A DNA stretch of 64,000 bases from an uncultured Alistipes sp. (GTDB taxonomy: Bacteria; Bacteroidota; Bacteroidia; Bacteroidales; Rikenellaceae). This document shows, piece by piece, positions 44,369-53,836 of the stretch (within the stretch, counting starts at the first letter, position 1; every line of letters starts with the position of its first letter). Below the pieces are notes generated by a model, which saw nothing but the letters and a program-made list of their open reading frames with translations, ran no database searches and was not told the origin of the DNA. The stretch is from contig CALUNH010000007.1 in assembly GCA_944321965.1 (NCBI GenBank), positions 22,344 through 86,343 on the forward strand, read 5' to 3'. A program made the translations under genes and the position numbers.

Positions 44369-45481
44369 ATGAAAGATTACGACGAAATTTCCGATCTGAT
44401 CGTCCGTTTCCTGAATGCAGAGGCGGATCGCACCGAGATCGAACGCCTGGAACAGTGGCTCGATGCCTCGGAACGAAACAGGAATATTTTCTATCGGTTG
44501 TGCCGCGACCTGGAGTCCGGACACCGCTACGTGCGGGTGGATACGCAGCGCGCCCTGCGGATCGTCGAACGGCGGAATGCCCGCAACCGGCTGTTGCGGC
44601 GGATCCGTTATGCGGCCGCGGCGGTCGTCCTGCTCTTCGTGGCGGGGGCCGGTTTTCTGCTGCTGCGCGAGGATTCCGCTCCGGAACCCCTTCGGGACTG
44701 GTCCGAAGTGGCTGCCGAGGTGGTGCTGACCCTTCCCGACGGTTCGAGCCGCGACATCGAGGGGGTCTTTGCCGCCGATACGCTCGGCATGAGCCGTGAC
44801 AGTACCGGGCTGCTGCGCGTCGGGACCTCGGAATCCATCCGGGCGTCGGAATCCGAATACTGCGAAATTGCCGTCGGAACAGGCCCCGAACAGACCCTCG
44901 AATTCAGCGACGGAACCCGCGTCTGGATCGGCAACTACTCCCGGTTGCGCTTCCCGCTCCGTTTCGAGGAGGACAGCCGCCGGATCGAGGCCGCGGGAGA
45001 GGTCTATTTCGACGTGGCTCCCGATCCCGACAGGCCCTTCGTCGTCGCTCTCGAAAACGCATCGGTCCGGGTGTTCGGCACCGAATTCCTCATCCAGCAG
45101 CAGCAGGGACGCTCCGTGGCGACACTCGTCGAGGGTGAGGTCTCCTTCACGACCGCCGCCGGGCAGTCGGTCGTCATGCACCCCGGCAACCAGGCCGAGA
45201 CCGCCGGAGCGGAAATCGAACTCCGTGAGGTCGATACACGGCTCTATACGGCGCTGCGGGACGGATTCCTGCTCTTCGACCGCATGACGCTCGGCGAAAT
45301 CGCCCGGCGGCTCGAAGCCCGCTACGAATGCCGGATCCGTTTCGGCCGCGAGACGGCCGCCCGGGAGGTCATCTCGGCCCGGATCCAGCGCTATCCGACC
45401 CTGCGGCCCATTCTCGACCTGCTGGCCAAGGTCGGCCATTTCCAATACAAGGAGGAGGGAGGTGACATCGTCATTGAATAG
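44369..45481 (+). CDS. FecR-family anti-sigma factor
   Basis: This 370-aa inner-membrane protein has a cytoplasmic sigma-binding N-terminus (residues 1-78; FLNAEADRTEIERLEQWLDASERNRNIFYRL) and one transmembrane helix at 81-99 (YAAAAVVLLFVAGAGFLLL). A periplasmic FecR domain (about 165-285) contains LEFSDGTRVWIGNYSRLRFP and AAGEVYFDVAPDPDRPFVVAL. The last 75 residues form a DUF4974/secretin-like domain (MTLGEIARRLEARYECRIRF) that contacts the SusC STN domain. It holds the ECF sigma until SusC signals. It is unusual in being divergent from its sigma gene, which normally precedes it on the same strand. Confidence 0.93.
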   Translation: MKDYDEISDLIVRFLNAEADRTEIERLEQWLDASERNRNIFYRLCRDLESGHRYVRVDTQRALRIVERRNARNRLLRRIRYAAAAVVLLFVAGAGFLLLREDSAPEPLRDWSEVAAEVVLTLPDGSSRDIEGVFAADTLGMSRDSTGLLRVGTSESIRASESEYCEIAVGTGPEQTLEFSDGTRVWIGNYSRLRFPLRFEEDSRRIEAAGEVYFDVAPDPDRPFVVALENASVRVFGTEFLIQQQQGRSVATLVEGEVSFTTAAGQSVVMHPGNQAETAGAEIELREVDTRLYTALRDGFLLFDRMTLGEIARRLEARYECRIRFGRETAAREVISARIQRYPTLRPILDLLAKVGHFQYKEEGGDIVIE

Positions 45482-45508
45482 GCATTGCACCCTCCCCTTT
45501 CAGCCTCT

Positions 45509-45524
45509 GCCCGCCCCGGCGGGC
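45509..45524 (+). other. GC-rich hairpin between fecR and susC
   Basis: GCCCGC (45509-45514) and GCGGGC (45519-45524) pair around CCCG. A second potential stem (GGCC-TTC-GGCC) follows. With no T-run it is not a terminator; it may tune expression between the regulator and the abundant transporter. Confidence 0.35.
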
Positions 45525-45574
45525 CTCCGATAAGCCAGGCCTTCGGGCCCCGTACCTCAAAAAAACTCGTTGAC

Positions 45575-48500
45575 ATGAAAAAAATCTACTACAACCCATT
45601 CCGGAAGCTGCGCCTGCTCCTGACGGCCGGGTGCCTGTTGCTGCCGACGCTCGTCGTGGCACAGAATCAACCCGTTACGCTCAGTATGCCAGCCTCGCCT
45701 CTTTCGAAAATCTTCGCCGAACTGCAGCAGCAGAGCGGTCTGTCGTTCGTCTACAATGCGGGCGAGATCGCCCGGGTCCCGAACCGTTCCGTGCAGGTCG
45801 TGAACGCTCCGTTGAGCAAGGTCCTCGACGAAGTGCTCCGCGGAACGTCGCTCACCTATGAATTCAACGACCGGCATGTGGTCATCGTGCGGGTGCAGCC
45901 CCGCTCTTCGGCACCCTCCGCTACCCCCCCCCTTCGCCCCGCGGAGCGCGAACTCACCGGTACGGTCTGCGATGAGAAGGGCCTCCCGATGGCCGGGGTC
46001 ACCATTGCCATCGTCGGGACCGACCGCGGTACGACCACCGATGCGCAGGGCGCCTACCGCCTTACGGGCGTGGCTGACGGGTTGACCATCGTCTACTCCT
46101 TCGTGGGTTACACCCCGCAGCGCTTCCTGCTCCACATGGAGCAGACGCACGACGTCCGGCTCCAGCCTGCGGCCGTCGACGTCGAGAACATCGTCGTGAC
46201 GGGTATCTTCACCCGCAAGGCCGAGAGCTTCACCGGTTCGTCGGTCACCGTCACTCGCCAGGAGCTGATGAGCCGCGGCAACCAGAACCTGCTCCAGAGC
46301 CTGAAGAACCTCGATCCGTCGTTCAACATGATCGACAACCTGTCGATGGGCTCCGACCCCAACAACCTCCCGGTGATCGAGATGCGGGGTTCGTCGTCGT
46401 TCCCCGACCTGAAGGGGCAGTACACCCAGGACCCCAACCAGCCGCTGTTCATCCTCGACGGTTTCGAAACCACGCTCCAGAAGGTCCTCGACCTGGACAT
46501 GAACCGCATCGAGAGCGTCACGCTGCTGAAGGACGCCTCGGCCAAGGCCATCTACGGTTCGAAGGCCGCCAACGGCGTGGTGGTCATCGAGACCGTGAAA
46601 CTGACGGCCGGGGAGGTCCGTGTGAACTACACCGGAAGCCTGTCGCTCGAAATCCCCGATCTGTCGAGCTACAACATGTGCAGCGCCGAGGAGAAACTCG
46701 AACTGGAACGCCTGCTGGGCTTCTACGACGGCAATCAGCCGCAGAGCGACATCGACAAAAAGGACCTCTACTATAAGAATCTGGAGGCCGTGCGCAGCGG
46801 CGTGAATACCGACTGGCTCGCTCAGCCCACGCGCGTCGGGGTCGGCCACAAGCACTCCGTGCGGCTGGAAGTGGGCGCCGAGGACCTGCGCGCCGGATTC
46901 GATTTCGGATACAACGACGTGCAGGGGGTGATGAAGGGATCGTTCCGCAACACGCTCTCCGGAGGCGTTGACGTCAGCTACCGCTGGCGGAAGTTCCTCT
47001 TCCGCAACCTGATCACCCTCACGGGAACCAAGTCGGAGGATTCGCCCTACGGCTCCTTCTCGGACTACGTGGCGCTGAATCCCTACTGGCGCATCCGCGA
47101 CGACAACGGCAACCTGCTCGAACAGCTCGGCTACGGGCCGGTCAACTCGGCAATGGTCTACAACCCGATGACCGACGCCTCGAACGGAACACGGTACGGT
47201 TCGAACTACTTCGACGTGACGAACAACACCTATCTCGAATACCAGTTCAACGACCGCCTGAAGGTCGTCGGGCGCTTCTCCTTCACGCAGCAGACTACCG
47301 GGACGGAAGAGTTCATGCCCGCTTCGCACTCGTCGTTCCGGAATATCCTCGCCTCGTCGACCGACGAATACCTCAAACGCGGTTCCTACACCTCGGGGCA
47401 CGGGAAGTACGCCTCGGTGAGCGGCGACCTGAACCTGCAGTACAACCAGACCTGGGGCCGCCATGCGCTCTTCGCCAATGCCGGGGTGAACATCGAGCAG
47501 AACAGGAGTGAGAATTACGTCTATTCGGCCGTGGGATTCCCCAATGCGCAGATGGACAACATCATCTTCGCCAAGCAGTATGCCGAGAACAGCACGCCTA
47601 CGGGCAGCGAGTCGCTCAACAGGGCCGTCGGTGCGCTCTTCTCGGGCAACTACTCCTACGACAACCGCTACCTGGCCGACATGACCCTGCGCGGGAATGC
47701 CTCCTCGCAGTTCGGGACGAACAGCCGCTGGGGCCTCTTCTGGTCGGCGGGCCTGGGCTGGAACATCCACAACGAACCCTTCCTGCGCGACGTGCGGTGG
47801 CTCCGGCAGCTCAAGATCCGCGGGTCGGTCGGTACGACGGGCTCGCAGTCCTTCAACTCCTACCAGGCACAACTGCTCTACAACTACTACACCGACCGCA
47901 ACTACCAGGGCATGTCGGGCGTCTACCTCGAAGCCCTGGCCAACGAGGACCTGAAGTGGCAGCAGAAGTTCGATGCCAACATCGGCTTCGACATGGATCT
48001 CTGGGGGCGTCTGAAACTGCGCTTCGACTACTACCGGGCCGTGACCAAGGACTTCCTGACCGATATCAACATCCCGCCCTCGCTCGGCTTCACGACCTAC
48101 AAGGCCAATCTGGGCGAGATCCTCAACCAGGGTGTCGAATTCAACCTCAGCGCCAATGTCTTCTCGCGCCCCGAGGACCGTACCTCGATCATCCTCTTCG
48201 TCAACGGAACGCACAACACCAACGAGATCCGCCGGATCTCCAACTCGCTGCGTTCGGTGAACGCCGAGCAGGACGAACTCTCGAAGAGCGACAGCCGTCC
48301 GCTGGTCCGTTTCGAGGAGGGCGAGTCGCTGAGTGCCATCTGGGCGGTCCGTTCGCTGGGCATCGATCCGGCGTCGGGGCAGGAGGTGTTCCTGACGCGC
48401 GACGGGGAGATGACCGACACGTGGGATGTGGCCGACAAGGTCATCTGCGGAGATACCGAGGACAAGATCCGCGGCATGTTCGGATTCAACATCGAATACA

Positions 48501-48916
48501 AGGGCTTTTCCGTGGCGCTGTCGTGCGGCTACCGCTGGGGCGGACAGATCTACAACACGACGCTCATCGACAAGGTCGAGAACGCCCAGATGAACGGCAA
48601 TGTCGACCGCCGGGCCTACTACGCCACCTGGAAGCAGCCGGGCGACCGCGTGCTGTTCCGCAATGTCGGCGACTGGCAGCAGCCTACGCTGGCCACCTCG
48701 CGCTTCGTACAGGACTACAACCGGCTGGACATCTCCTCGATCTCGATCGGCTACGATTTCTACCGCTGGAAGTTCCTCAAGAAACTCCGCATCGAGCGGT
48801 TGCAGCTCTTCGTGAACATGAACGACGTGGCCTCGTTTTCGAGCGTGAAGATCGAGCGCGGTACCACCTATCCGTTCGCCCGCACCGGCTCCTGCACCCT
48901 GATCGTTAATTTCTAA
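45575..48916 (+). CDS. SusC-like TonB-dependent transducer with STN domain
   Basis: I start at ATG 45575 (MKKIYYNPFRKLRLLL), 1113 aa; 30 upstream codons in frame have no signal character. After the signal peptide comes an STN secretin-like signalling domain (residues 28-95; TLSMPASPLSKIFAELQQQSGLSFVYNAGEI). A carboxypeptidase-regulatory-like domain follows (ELTGTVCDEKGLPMAGVTIAIVGTDRGTTTDAQGAYRL), then the plug (VENIVVTGIFTRK, ILDGFETTLQKVLDLDMNRIESVTLLKDASAKAIYGSKAANGVVVI) and a barrel ending SCTLIVNF. The STN domain marks it as a sensor that reports ligand to FecR and the ECF sigma. The later genes suggest a peptide-type ligand. Confidence 0.95.
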   Translation: MKKIYYNPFRKLRLLLTAGCLLLPTLVVAQNQPVTLSMPASPLSKIFAELQQQSGLSFVYNAGEIARVPNRSVQVVNAPLSKVLDEVLRGTSLTYEFNDRHVVIVRVQPRSSAPSATPPLRPAERELTGTVCDEKGLPMAGVTIAIVGTDRGTTTDAQGAYRLTGVADGLTIVYSFVGYTPQRFLLHMEQTHDVRLQPAAVDVENIVVTGIFTRKAESFTGSSVTVTRQELMSRGNQNLLQSLKNLDPSFNMIDNLSMGSDPNNLPVIEMRGSSSFPDLKGQYTQDPNQPLFILDGFETTLQKVLDLDMNRIESVTLLKDASAKAIYGSKAANGVVVIETVKLTAGEVRVNYTGSLSLEIPDLSSYNMCSAEEKLELERLLGFYDGNQPQSDIDKKDLYYKNLEAVRSGVNTDWLAQPTRVGVGHKHSVRLEVGAEDLRAGFDFGYNDVQGVMKGSFRNTLSGGVDVSYRWRKFLFRNLITLTGTKSEDSPYGSFSDYVALNPYWRIRDDNGNLLEQLGYGPVNSAMVYNPMTDASNGTRYGSNYFDVTNNTYLEYQFNDRLKVVGRFSFTQQTTGTEEFMPASHSSFRNILASSTDEYLKRGSYTSGHGKYASVSGDLNLQYNQTWGRHALFANAGVNIEQNRSENYVYSAVGFPNAQMDNIIFAKQYAENSTPTGSESLNRAVGALFSGNYSYDNRYLADMTLRGNASSQFGTNSRWGLFWSAGLGWNIHNEPFLRDVRWLRQLKIRGSVGTTGSQSFNSYQAQLLYNYYTDRNYQGMSGVYLEALANEDLKWQQKFDANIGFDMDLWGRLKLRFDYYRAVTKDFLTDINIPPSLGFTTYKANLGEILNQGVEFNLSANVFSRPEDRTSIILFVNGTHNTNEIRRISNSLRSVNAEQDELSKSDSRPLVRFEEGESLSAIWAVRSLGIDPASGQEVFLTRDGEMTDTWDVADKVICGDTEDKIRGMFGFNIEYKGFSVALSCGYRWGGQIYNTTLIDKVENAQMNGNVDRRAYYATWKQPGDRVLFRNVGDWQQPTLATSRFVQDYNRLDISSISIGYDFYRWKFLKKLRIERLQLFVNMNDVASFSSVKIERGTTYPFARTGSCTLIVNF

Positions 48917-48928
48917 ACCCTCCGAACC

Positions 48929-50383
48929 ATGAAAAAAGCATTTTCATACGCAATACTGCTGCTGGCAACCCTGTTGTTTTCGGGTTGCGAAGAGTGGCTC
49001 GACGTCCGCCTCAAGAGCAAGGTGAAATCCGACGATCTGCTCTCTTCGGAGCAGGGTTTCGAGGATGCGCTCGTGGGCGTCTATTCGAAACTCGTCGGCG
49101 AAGAGCTCTACGGGCGCCAGTTGACCTACGGGTTCTTCGAAACGCTCGTGGGGAACTACGACCTGGATTATACCAACAATACGGTCTATGCCGATGTGGC
49201 CAGGGGCGACCTCTCCGCGACCAATGTCCGCAGTGTGACGGACGGGTTCTGGAACGGACTCTACAATGCCATCGCCAACCTGAACAACATCCTCGACTGT
49301 ATCGACGGCAGCCGGGATCTCTTCTCCGGAGACCGTTACGCCCTTGTCAAGGGCGAGGCGCTGGGGCTGCGGGCCTTCCTGCACCTGGAGCTCTTCAAGA
49401 TCTTCGGCGACTTCGCCGACCTCGACGCTGCGGCTATTCCCTATGTGGCGTCGCTGACCAAGAACCCCGTTCCCGATTCGTCGGGTCGCGAGGTGATCGC
49501 CCGGGCCATCGAGGACCTGGAGCAGGCAGAGGCGTTGCTCCGCGATGCCGATCCGGTTTGTGCGGGGACCTTCTCGGTGGAGGGCGACGTCTTCCTCGGC
49601 GACCGCCATCTGCGCATGAACTGTTATGCGGTGCGGGCTCTCCGGGCCCGGGCGCTGCTCTGGAGCGGCGACAAACAGAGGGCCTACACCGCTGCCACGC
49701 AGCTTATCACCGACTGTACGGAGCGTTTCCCGTGGATCGCGTCGGAGAATCTCTCCGGCAGCGACGAACGGCAGTGCGATTACACCTTCTCGACCGAACA
49801 TCTCTTTGCGCTCAATGTCTTCAACCTGGAGAATCTCTATGAGAAATGGCTCTCGAAGAGTACCGTGGCCGCTCAGATTCTGAGCAAGGGCAGCTACTAC
49901 TTCGAGCAGTGGTACGAGGCCGGAGGTGTCGGGGCTACGGACTACCGCAAACTGTATGTTACCGAGAAGGCGACGATCGGCTATTCGCAGAATTACATCG
50001 TCAAGCGCTTCTACCAGCCCGAAGGCTACAACAGCGACTATGCGGCCCGCATTCCGCTGTTCCGGCTCTCGGAACTCTACTACATCGCCGCCGAGTGCAA
50101 GGTCGGAACGGACAACGCCGAAGCCTGTTCGCTGCTGAACAGCGTCCGCCGTCACCGCGGAATTACGGCGGACCTGAGTGTCGACAAGCTCGACGATGCC
50201 GGGGTGATGAGCGCCCTGCGCAACGAATACCTCAAGGAGTTCTGGGGCGAGGGCCACTTCTTCTTCCTCTGCAAACGCCACGCCTGGACCCCTGACGGGA
50301 CGATGTACCGTTACCTGCAGTATCCGTTGTCCAGTACCTTCGCCATCGAACGTCCCGATCTGGAGACCGAGTATAATCAATAA
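48929..50383 (+). CDS. SusD/RagB-like outer-membrane lipoprotein
   Basis: This 484-aa lipoprotein has a type II signal (MKKAFSYAILLLATLLFSGC) followed by EEWLD, acidic as for surface export. KGEALGLRAFLHLELFKIFGDFA (near residue 140) and RLSELYYIAAECKVG (near 375), with NEYLKEFWGEGHFFFLCKRH, are the SusD helices. It pairs with the SusC 12 bp upstream. It is shorter than the mannan SusD (547 aa) and diverged from it. Confidence 0.93.
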   Translation: MKKAFSYAILLLATLLFSGCEEWLDVRLKSKVKSDDLLSSEQGFEDALVGVYSKLVGEELYGRQLTYGFFETLVGNYDLDYTNNTVYADVARGDLSATNVRSVTDGFWNGLYNAIANLNNILDCIDGSRDLFSGDRYALVKGEALGLRAFLHLELFKIFGDFADLDAAAIPYVASLTKNPVPDSSGREVIARAIEDLEQAEALLRDADPVCAGTFSVEGDVFLGDRHLRMNCYAVRALRARALLWSGDKQRAYTAATQLITDCTERFPWIASENLSGSDERQCDYTFSTEHLFALNVFNLENLYEKWLSKSTVAAQILSKGSYYFEQWYEAGGVGATDYRKLYVTEKATIGYSQNYIVKRFYQPEGYNSDYAARIPLFRLSELYYIAAECKVGTDNAEACSLLNSVRRHRGITADLSVDKLDDAGVMSALRNEYLKEFWGEGHFFFLCKRHAWTPDGTMYRYLQYPLSSTFAIERPDLETEYNQ

Positions 50384-50395
50384 TCCCATACGACT

Positions 50396-51124
50396 ATGAA
50401 AAATAGCATTTTATATCTTTGGGGAACAGGACTGCTGGCTGTAGCCGTTGCCGGATGCTCCGAGAAAGACATCATGATCTACGAGGATGAGACGCCGGCC
50501 GTCTATTTCGAGATGCTGGCCGCCGACGGGGTGAGCCTGCGCGATTCGCTGGTCTTCTCGTTCCCCATCACCGACGAACCCACGCACCGGCTCGACCTGC
50601 GGGTCCGGCTCCTCGGATTCGCGGCCGACCGGGACCGCACGATCAATGTGGGCGTCCATGCCGGAGAGACCACGGCCGTGGCCGGGACCCATTACGACCT
50701 GCCCGAATCGGTGACGCTCCCGGCCGGGGCTTACGAAACGACGATTCCCGTCACGCTCCGCCGCGAAGGGCTCAAGGACAAGGAGGTCCGGTTGGTGGTG
50801 GCCCTGCAGCCCAATGCGGACTTCGCCCTGGGATTTACCCGCGGGCACGAGGCCATTCTGCGCTGGGGCGACAAGTACATCAAGCCCGACAACTGGGATT
50901 CGACCGTCTACAAGAACTGCTTCGGAGATTTCACAGAGAAGAAGTACGGAATCATCCTCTCCGTGTGCGGGATCGAGGAGCTGCCGCTTCCGTCGGACAT
51001 CTCCACGCTCGGGTACTACAACCGCAAGGTCCGGGAGTATCTCTCCGAGAACCCCCAGTATGAGGACGATGGAACGCCGATCTCGATTCCGGTGTACAAC
51101 GGCGGCTCGGGCGGTCTGGGTTGA
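50396..51124 (+). CDS. DUF4843 lipoprotein
   Basis: This 242-aa protein has a lipoprotein signal ending VAGC, then SEKDIMIYEDETPAVYFEM, the typical DUF4843 opening. The middle is Calx-beta-like (GTHYDLPESVTLPAGAYETTIPVTLRREGLKDKEVRLVVAL). FGDFTEKKYGIILSVCG begins the C-terminal part. DUF4843 proteins are found just after SusD in loci with PKD-like and thioredoxin genes. They are presumed surface accessories; no activity is known. Confidence 0.85.
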   Translation: MKNSILYLWGTGLLAVAVAGCSEKDIMIYEDETPAVYFEMLAADGVSLRDSLVFSFPITDEPTHRLDLRVRLLGFAADRDRTINVGVHAGETTAVAGTHYDLPESVTLPAGAYETTIPVTLRREGLKDKEVRLVVALQPNADFALGFTRGHEAILRWGDKYIKPDNWDSTVYKNCFGDFTEKKYGIILSVCGIEELPLPSDISTLGYYNRKVREYLSENPQYEDDGTPISIPVYNGGSGGLG

Positions 51125-51154
51125 TCCCCCGGCCGAGAATCACGAAAACGTAGA

Positions 51155-52732
51155 ATGAAAAAAGATCTGACAATGATGCGCAAATACATTTGGCTGACAG
51201 CCATAGCCGCAGCCGTTATGTTGTCCCTGTCGGGCTGTGTGAAGGACAACGGGAATTACGATTACCGCACGCTCACGCCGATCGAGATCGACATGGGCCT
51301 GAACTCCTCGACGGTGGTGGTCCGCCAGCTGGGGCGGCTGAAGATCGAGCCGAAGGTGGCTCAGGGCGGGAGCGACGAGAATCTCACCTACCGCTGGCAA
51401 CTCAAGGATGACCTGTACGTTCCGGATCCGGCGTTGGGTTATTTCATCGACTCGCTGCTCTCCACCGACCGGGTGCTCGACATCACGGTGGACCTCCCGG
51501 CGCGGGACTACCACCTGATCTACTACGTCACGGACCGGACTAACGGGGTGACGGTGAATGAAAAACTCAGCCTGCGGGTCGAGACCATCGCACCCCAGGG
51601 CCTCATGGTGCTCCACGAGGACGGTGAGGGCAAGGGCGATGTGAGCATGGTGATGAACCCCGAGGTCAACGCCGCCATCGAGGGCTATTCCGACGACTAC
51701 GTGACGCACGCCATCTTTTCGGGGAACAACGAAGGGCTGCATCCCGAGGAGGGTGCCATGATCGTGGCTCCGCGGAACGGGGGCAATCACATCTATCTCT
51801 TTCAGGGTGGAGACCGCGGCGGTTACCGCCTCTCGATTGCCGACATGAAGATCATAGACACCTATCAGGAGTGTTTCCGCGATGGTATGGAGGATCCCGG
51901 ATTCGAGGGTTTCGCCCTGTGGAACGGCAGCAAGGAGTATCTGGTCAACAAGGGCTCGATCTACTTCAGCGACAGCAACACGTCCGGTGTCTATGCACAA
52001 TACGATGTGCGCTGTTTCGGCGAACCCTATGATGCGGCACCCTATATCGGCGGCAATGTGACGGCGAGGGCCTCCTCGGGAGTGCGGTGCTGCTTCTTCG
52101 ACAAGCTGAGCAATCGCTTCCTCTACATCGACTATCAGCCGACGGTAAAGGCCTTCACCAATTCGGGAACGGCCTTCGATCCGAAAGAACCGCTGGAAAA
52201 CGAAACCGAGATGGTCTATGCCCAGATGGGTTATCCGAGCAACTTTTACCTTGCTCTCATGCAGCAGCCCGGGAATCCGTCCGTACGGAAGCTCTATGCC
52301 ATCGACATGAATGCCAACTGGTATGATACGGGTGCTAATGCGGGGGCCGGTCTTTACGACCTGTCGGCCGCTCCGGAGATCGCTCAGGTTTCCCTGTTCG
52401 CCTTCGGGACACGCGGTCCGGTGATCTTCTACGGAACCTCGCAAAAGATCTACCGCTGCCTCTATGAAAATGCTTCGACGGCGGAACTTCTCCTCGACGT
52501 GGCGCAGGAGTATCCGGGGTACGAGATCTCGCTGCTCTGGATGTTCAATGACAACCTGTCGAATGCGACGCTTTACGGAAAGCTCCTCTATGCGGGGCTC
52601 TGGAACCCGACGACGGGCGACGGAAAACTCCTGCAGTATGTGGTCAGCGAGACCAGCGGTGTGATCGAATCGGGCCCGAAGGTTTACGACGGGTTCGGAC
52701 GGATCGTCTCGCTGGGTTACAAATGGAAATAG
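51155..52732 (+). CDS. PKD-like family lipoprotein
   Basis: This 525-aa lipoprotein has a signal ending SLSGC and then VKDNGNYDY, the hallmark of the Bacteroidota PKD-like group. Later Met codons (MMRKYIW) are possible starts. Two immunoglobulin-like PKD modules span about residues 45-160 (LTYRWQLKDDLY; LDITVDLPARDYHLIYYVTD). A larger C-terminal part with beta-propeller-like repeats follows (GLMVLHEDGEGKGDVSMV, RGPVIFYGTSQKIYRCL). It is a presumed surface ligand-binding partner of SusCD, next to the DUF4843 gene. Confidence 0.83.
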   Translation: MKKDLTMMRKYIWLTAIAAAVMLSLSGCVKDNGNYDYRTLTPIEIDMGLNSSTVVVRQLGRLKIEPKVAQGGSDENLTYRWQLKDDLYVPDPALGYFIDSLLSTDRVLDITVDLPARDYHLIYYVTDRTNGVTVNEKLSLRVETIAPQGLMVLHEDGEGKGDVSMVMNPEVNAAIEGYSDDYVTHAIFSGNNEGLHPEEGAMIVAPRNGGNHIYLFQGGDRGGYRLSIADMKIIDTYQECFRDGMEDPGFEGFALWNGSKEYLVNKGSIYFSDSNTSGVYAQYDVRCFGEPYDAAPYIGGNVTARASSGVRCCFFDKLSNRFLYIDYQPTVKAFTNSGTAFDPKEPLENETEMVYAQMGYPSNFYLALMQQPGNPSVRKLYAIDMNANWYDTGANAGAGLYDLSAAPEIAQVSLFAFGTRGPVIFYGTSQKIYRCLYENASTAELLLDVAQEYPGYEISLLWMFNDNLSNATLYGKLLYAGLWNPTTGDGKLLQYVVSETSGVIESGPKVYDGFGRIVSLGYKWK

Positions 52733-52756
52733 ACACTTTTTATTGATTTTGCAGAT

Positions 52757-53836
52757 ATGGAATGGAGATTTGGAAAGCGGTCGGTTGTGGCCGCAGCGGT
52801 CGGAATGTTGTTTGCCGCGTCGTGTGCCGACACGGGTTGCCGGGTTGAGGGGCATATCGGGAGCCTGGACAAGGAGGTCCCGGTATATGTGCTTGCCAAG
52901 GTAGGTGAATACGACCGCGATACGGTCGCTTCGGCGATGGTTACGAACGGGGATTTCACCCTGCAGTTGCCCGACAGCCTGGTCGGCCGGGTTTACGAAT
53001 TGGTGGTGGACGGTAATCGGAGCGGAGTTCAGTTCGTTTCGGAACGAGGCACGGTGCGCATCGAGGGCGATCTCGACAACTTCTATTTTGCCCGGGTTTC
53101 GGGCGGCAAGGAGAATGCCCGGATCAACCTCATGCACGACTTCAACCGCGATCTCAACAAGCGGCGTCATCAGGCCTTTGCCGCAAAGAGCGACCGAAGC
53201 GTCATGGCGGCCCTCAGCGCTGAGTACGACCGTTTTCTCGATTCGATGACCTATGCCGATCCGACCTCCGTCCATGCGCTCTATACGGTGCTCGGGCCCG
53301 TCACGATGTACAAGATCGGGAAACTCGATTCGCTGCTGGCATTTTTCGCGCCCCTGGCCGGTCACCCCTATTACAACGAACTGAAGGCCCGGGCCGACAT
53401 CGTGCGTTCGGTGTCGCCCGGCGCCATTGCTCCCGATTTCACGGCCCGGACGCCCGATGGCAAGACCATTCGCCTGTCGGACCTGCGGGGCAAGTATGTC
53501 CTGCTCGACTTCTGGGCTTCGTGGTGCGTGCCGTGCCGCGCCGAGACCGTGCATACCCGGAAACTCTACGAGGCGTTCCACAAGTCGGGCCTGGAGGTGC
53601 TCTCCTTCTCGCTGGACAGCAAGGCCGAGGATTGGAAACGCGCCATCGAGGAGGATGAGATGGTGTGGCTCAACGCCAGCGACCTGGTCGGCGGGAAACG
53701 CTCGCCCGTGGCCCAGGCTTACGGAATCGACGGAATCCCGGCCATCTGGCTCCTCGATCCCGACGGACGGATCATTGCCGAGGGACTGCGCGGTGAAAAA
53801 CTCTATGAGCGATGCAGCGAACTGTTCGGAAAGTGA
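52757..53836 (+). CDS. TlpA-like thioredoxin-domain lipoprotein
   Basis: This 359-aa protein has a lipobox AASC (Cys23) and an N-terminal DUF4369-like beta domain (residues 25-115; GCRVEGHIGSLDKEVPVYVLAKV). A helical linker precedes the C-terminal TlpA/AhpC fold (220-359): GAIAPDFTARTPDGKTIRLSDLRGKYVLLDFWASWCVPC has the redox pair Cys257/Cys260, and GIDGIPAIWLLDPDG has the cis-Pro. It reduces or isomerises disulfides outside the cytoplasm, perhaps in imported peptides or in the unusual cysteine-bearing S46 peptidase encoded next. Its stop overlaps the next start by 4 bp (GTGA). Confidence 0.9.
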   Translation: MEWRFGKRSVVAAAVGMLFAASCADTGCRVEGHIGSLDKEVPVYVLAKVGEYDRDTVASAMVTNGDFTLQLPDSLVGRVYELVVDGNRSGVQFVSERGTVRIEGDLDNFYFARVSGGKENARINLMHDFNRDLNKRRHQAFAAKSDRSVMAALSAEYDRFLDSMTYADPTSVHALYTVLGPVTMYKIGKLDSLLAFFAPLAGHPYYNELKARADIVRSVSPGAIAPDFTARTPDGKTIRLSDLRGKYVLLDFWASWCVPCRAETVHTRKLYEAFHKSGLEVLSFSLDSKAEDWKRAIEEDEMVWLNASDLVGGKRSPVAQAYGIDGIPAIWLLDPDGRIIAEGLRGEKLYERCSELFGK

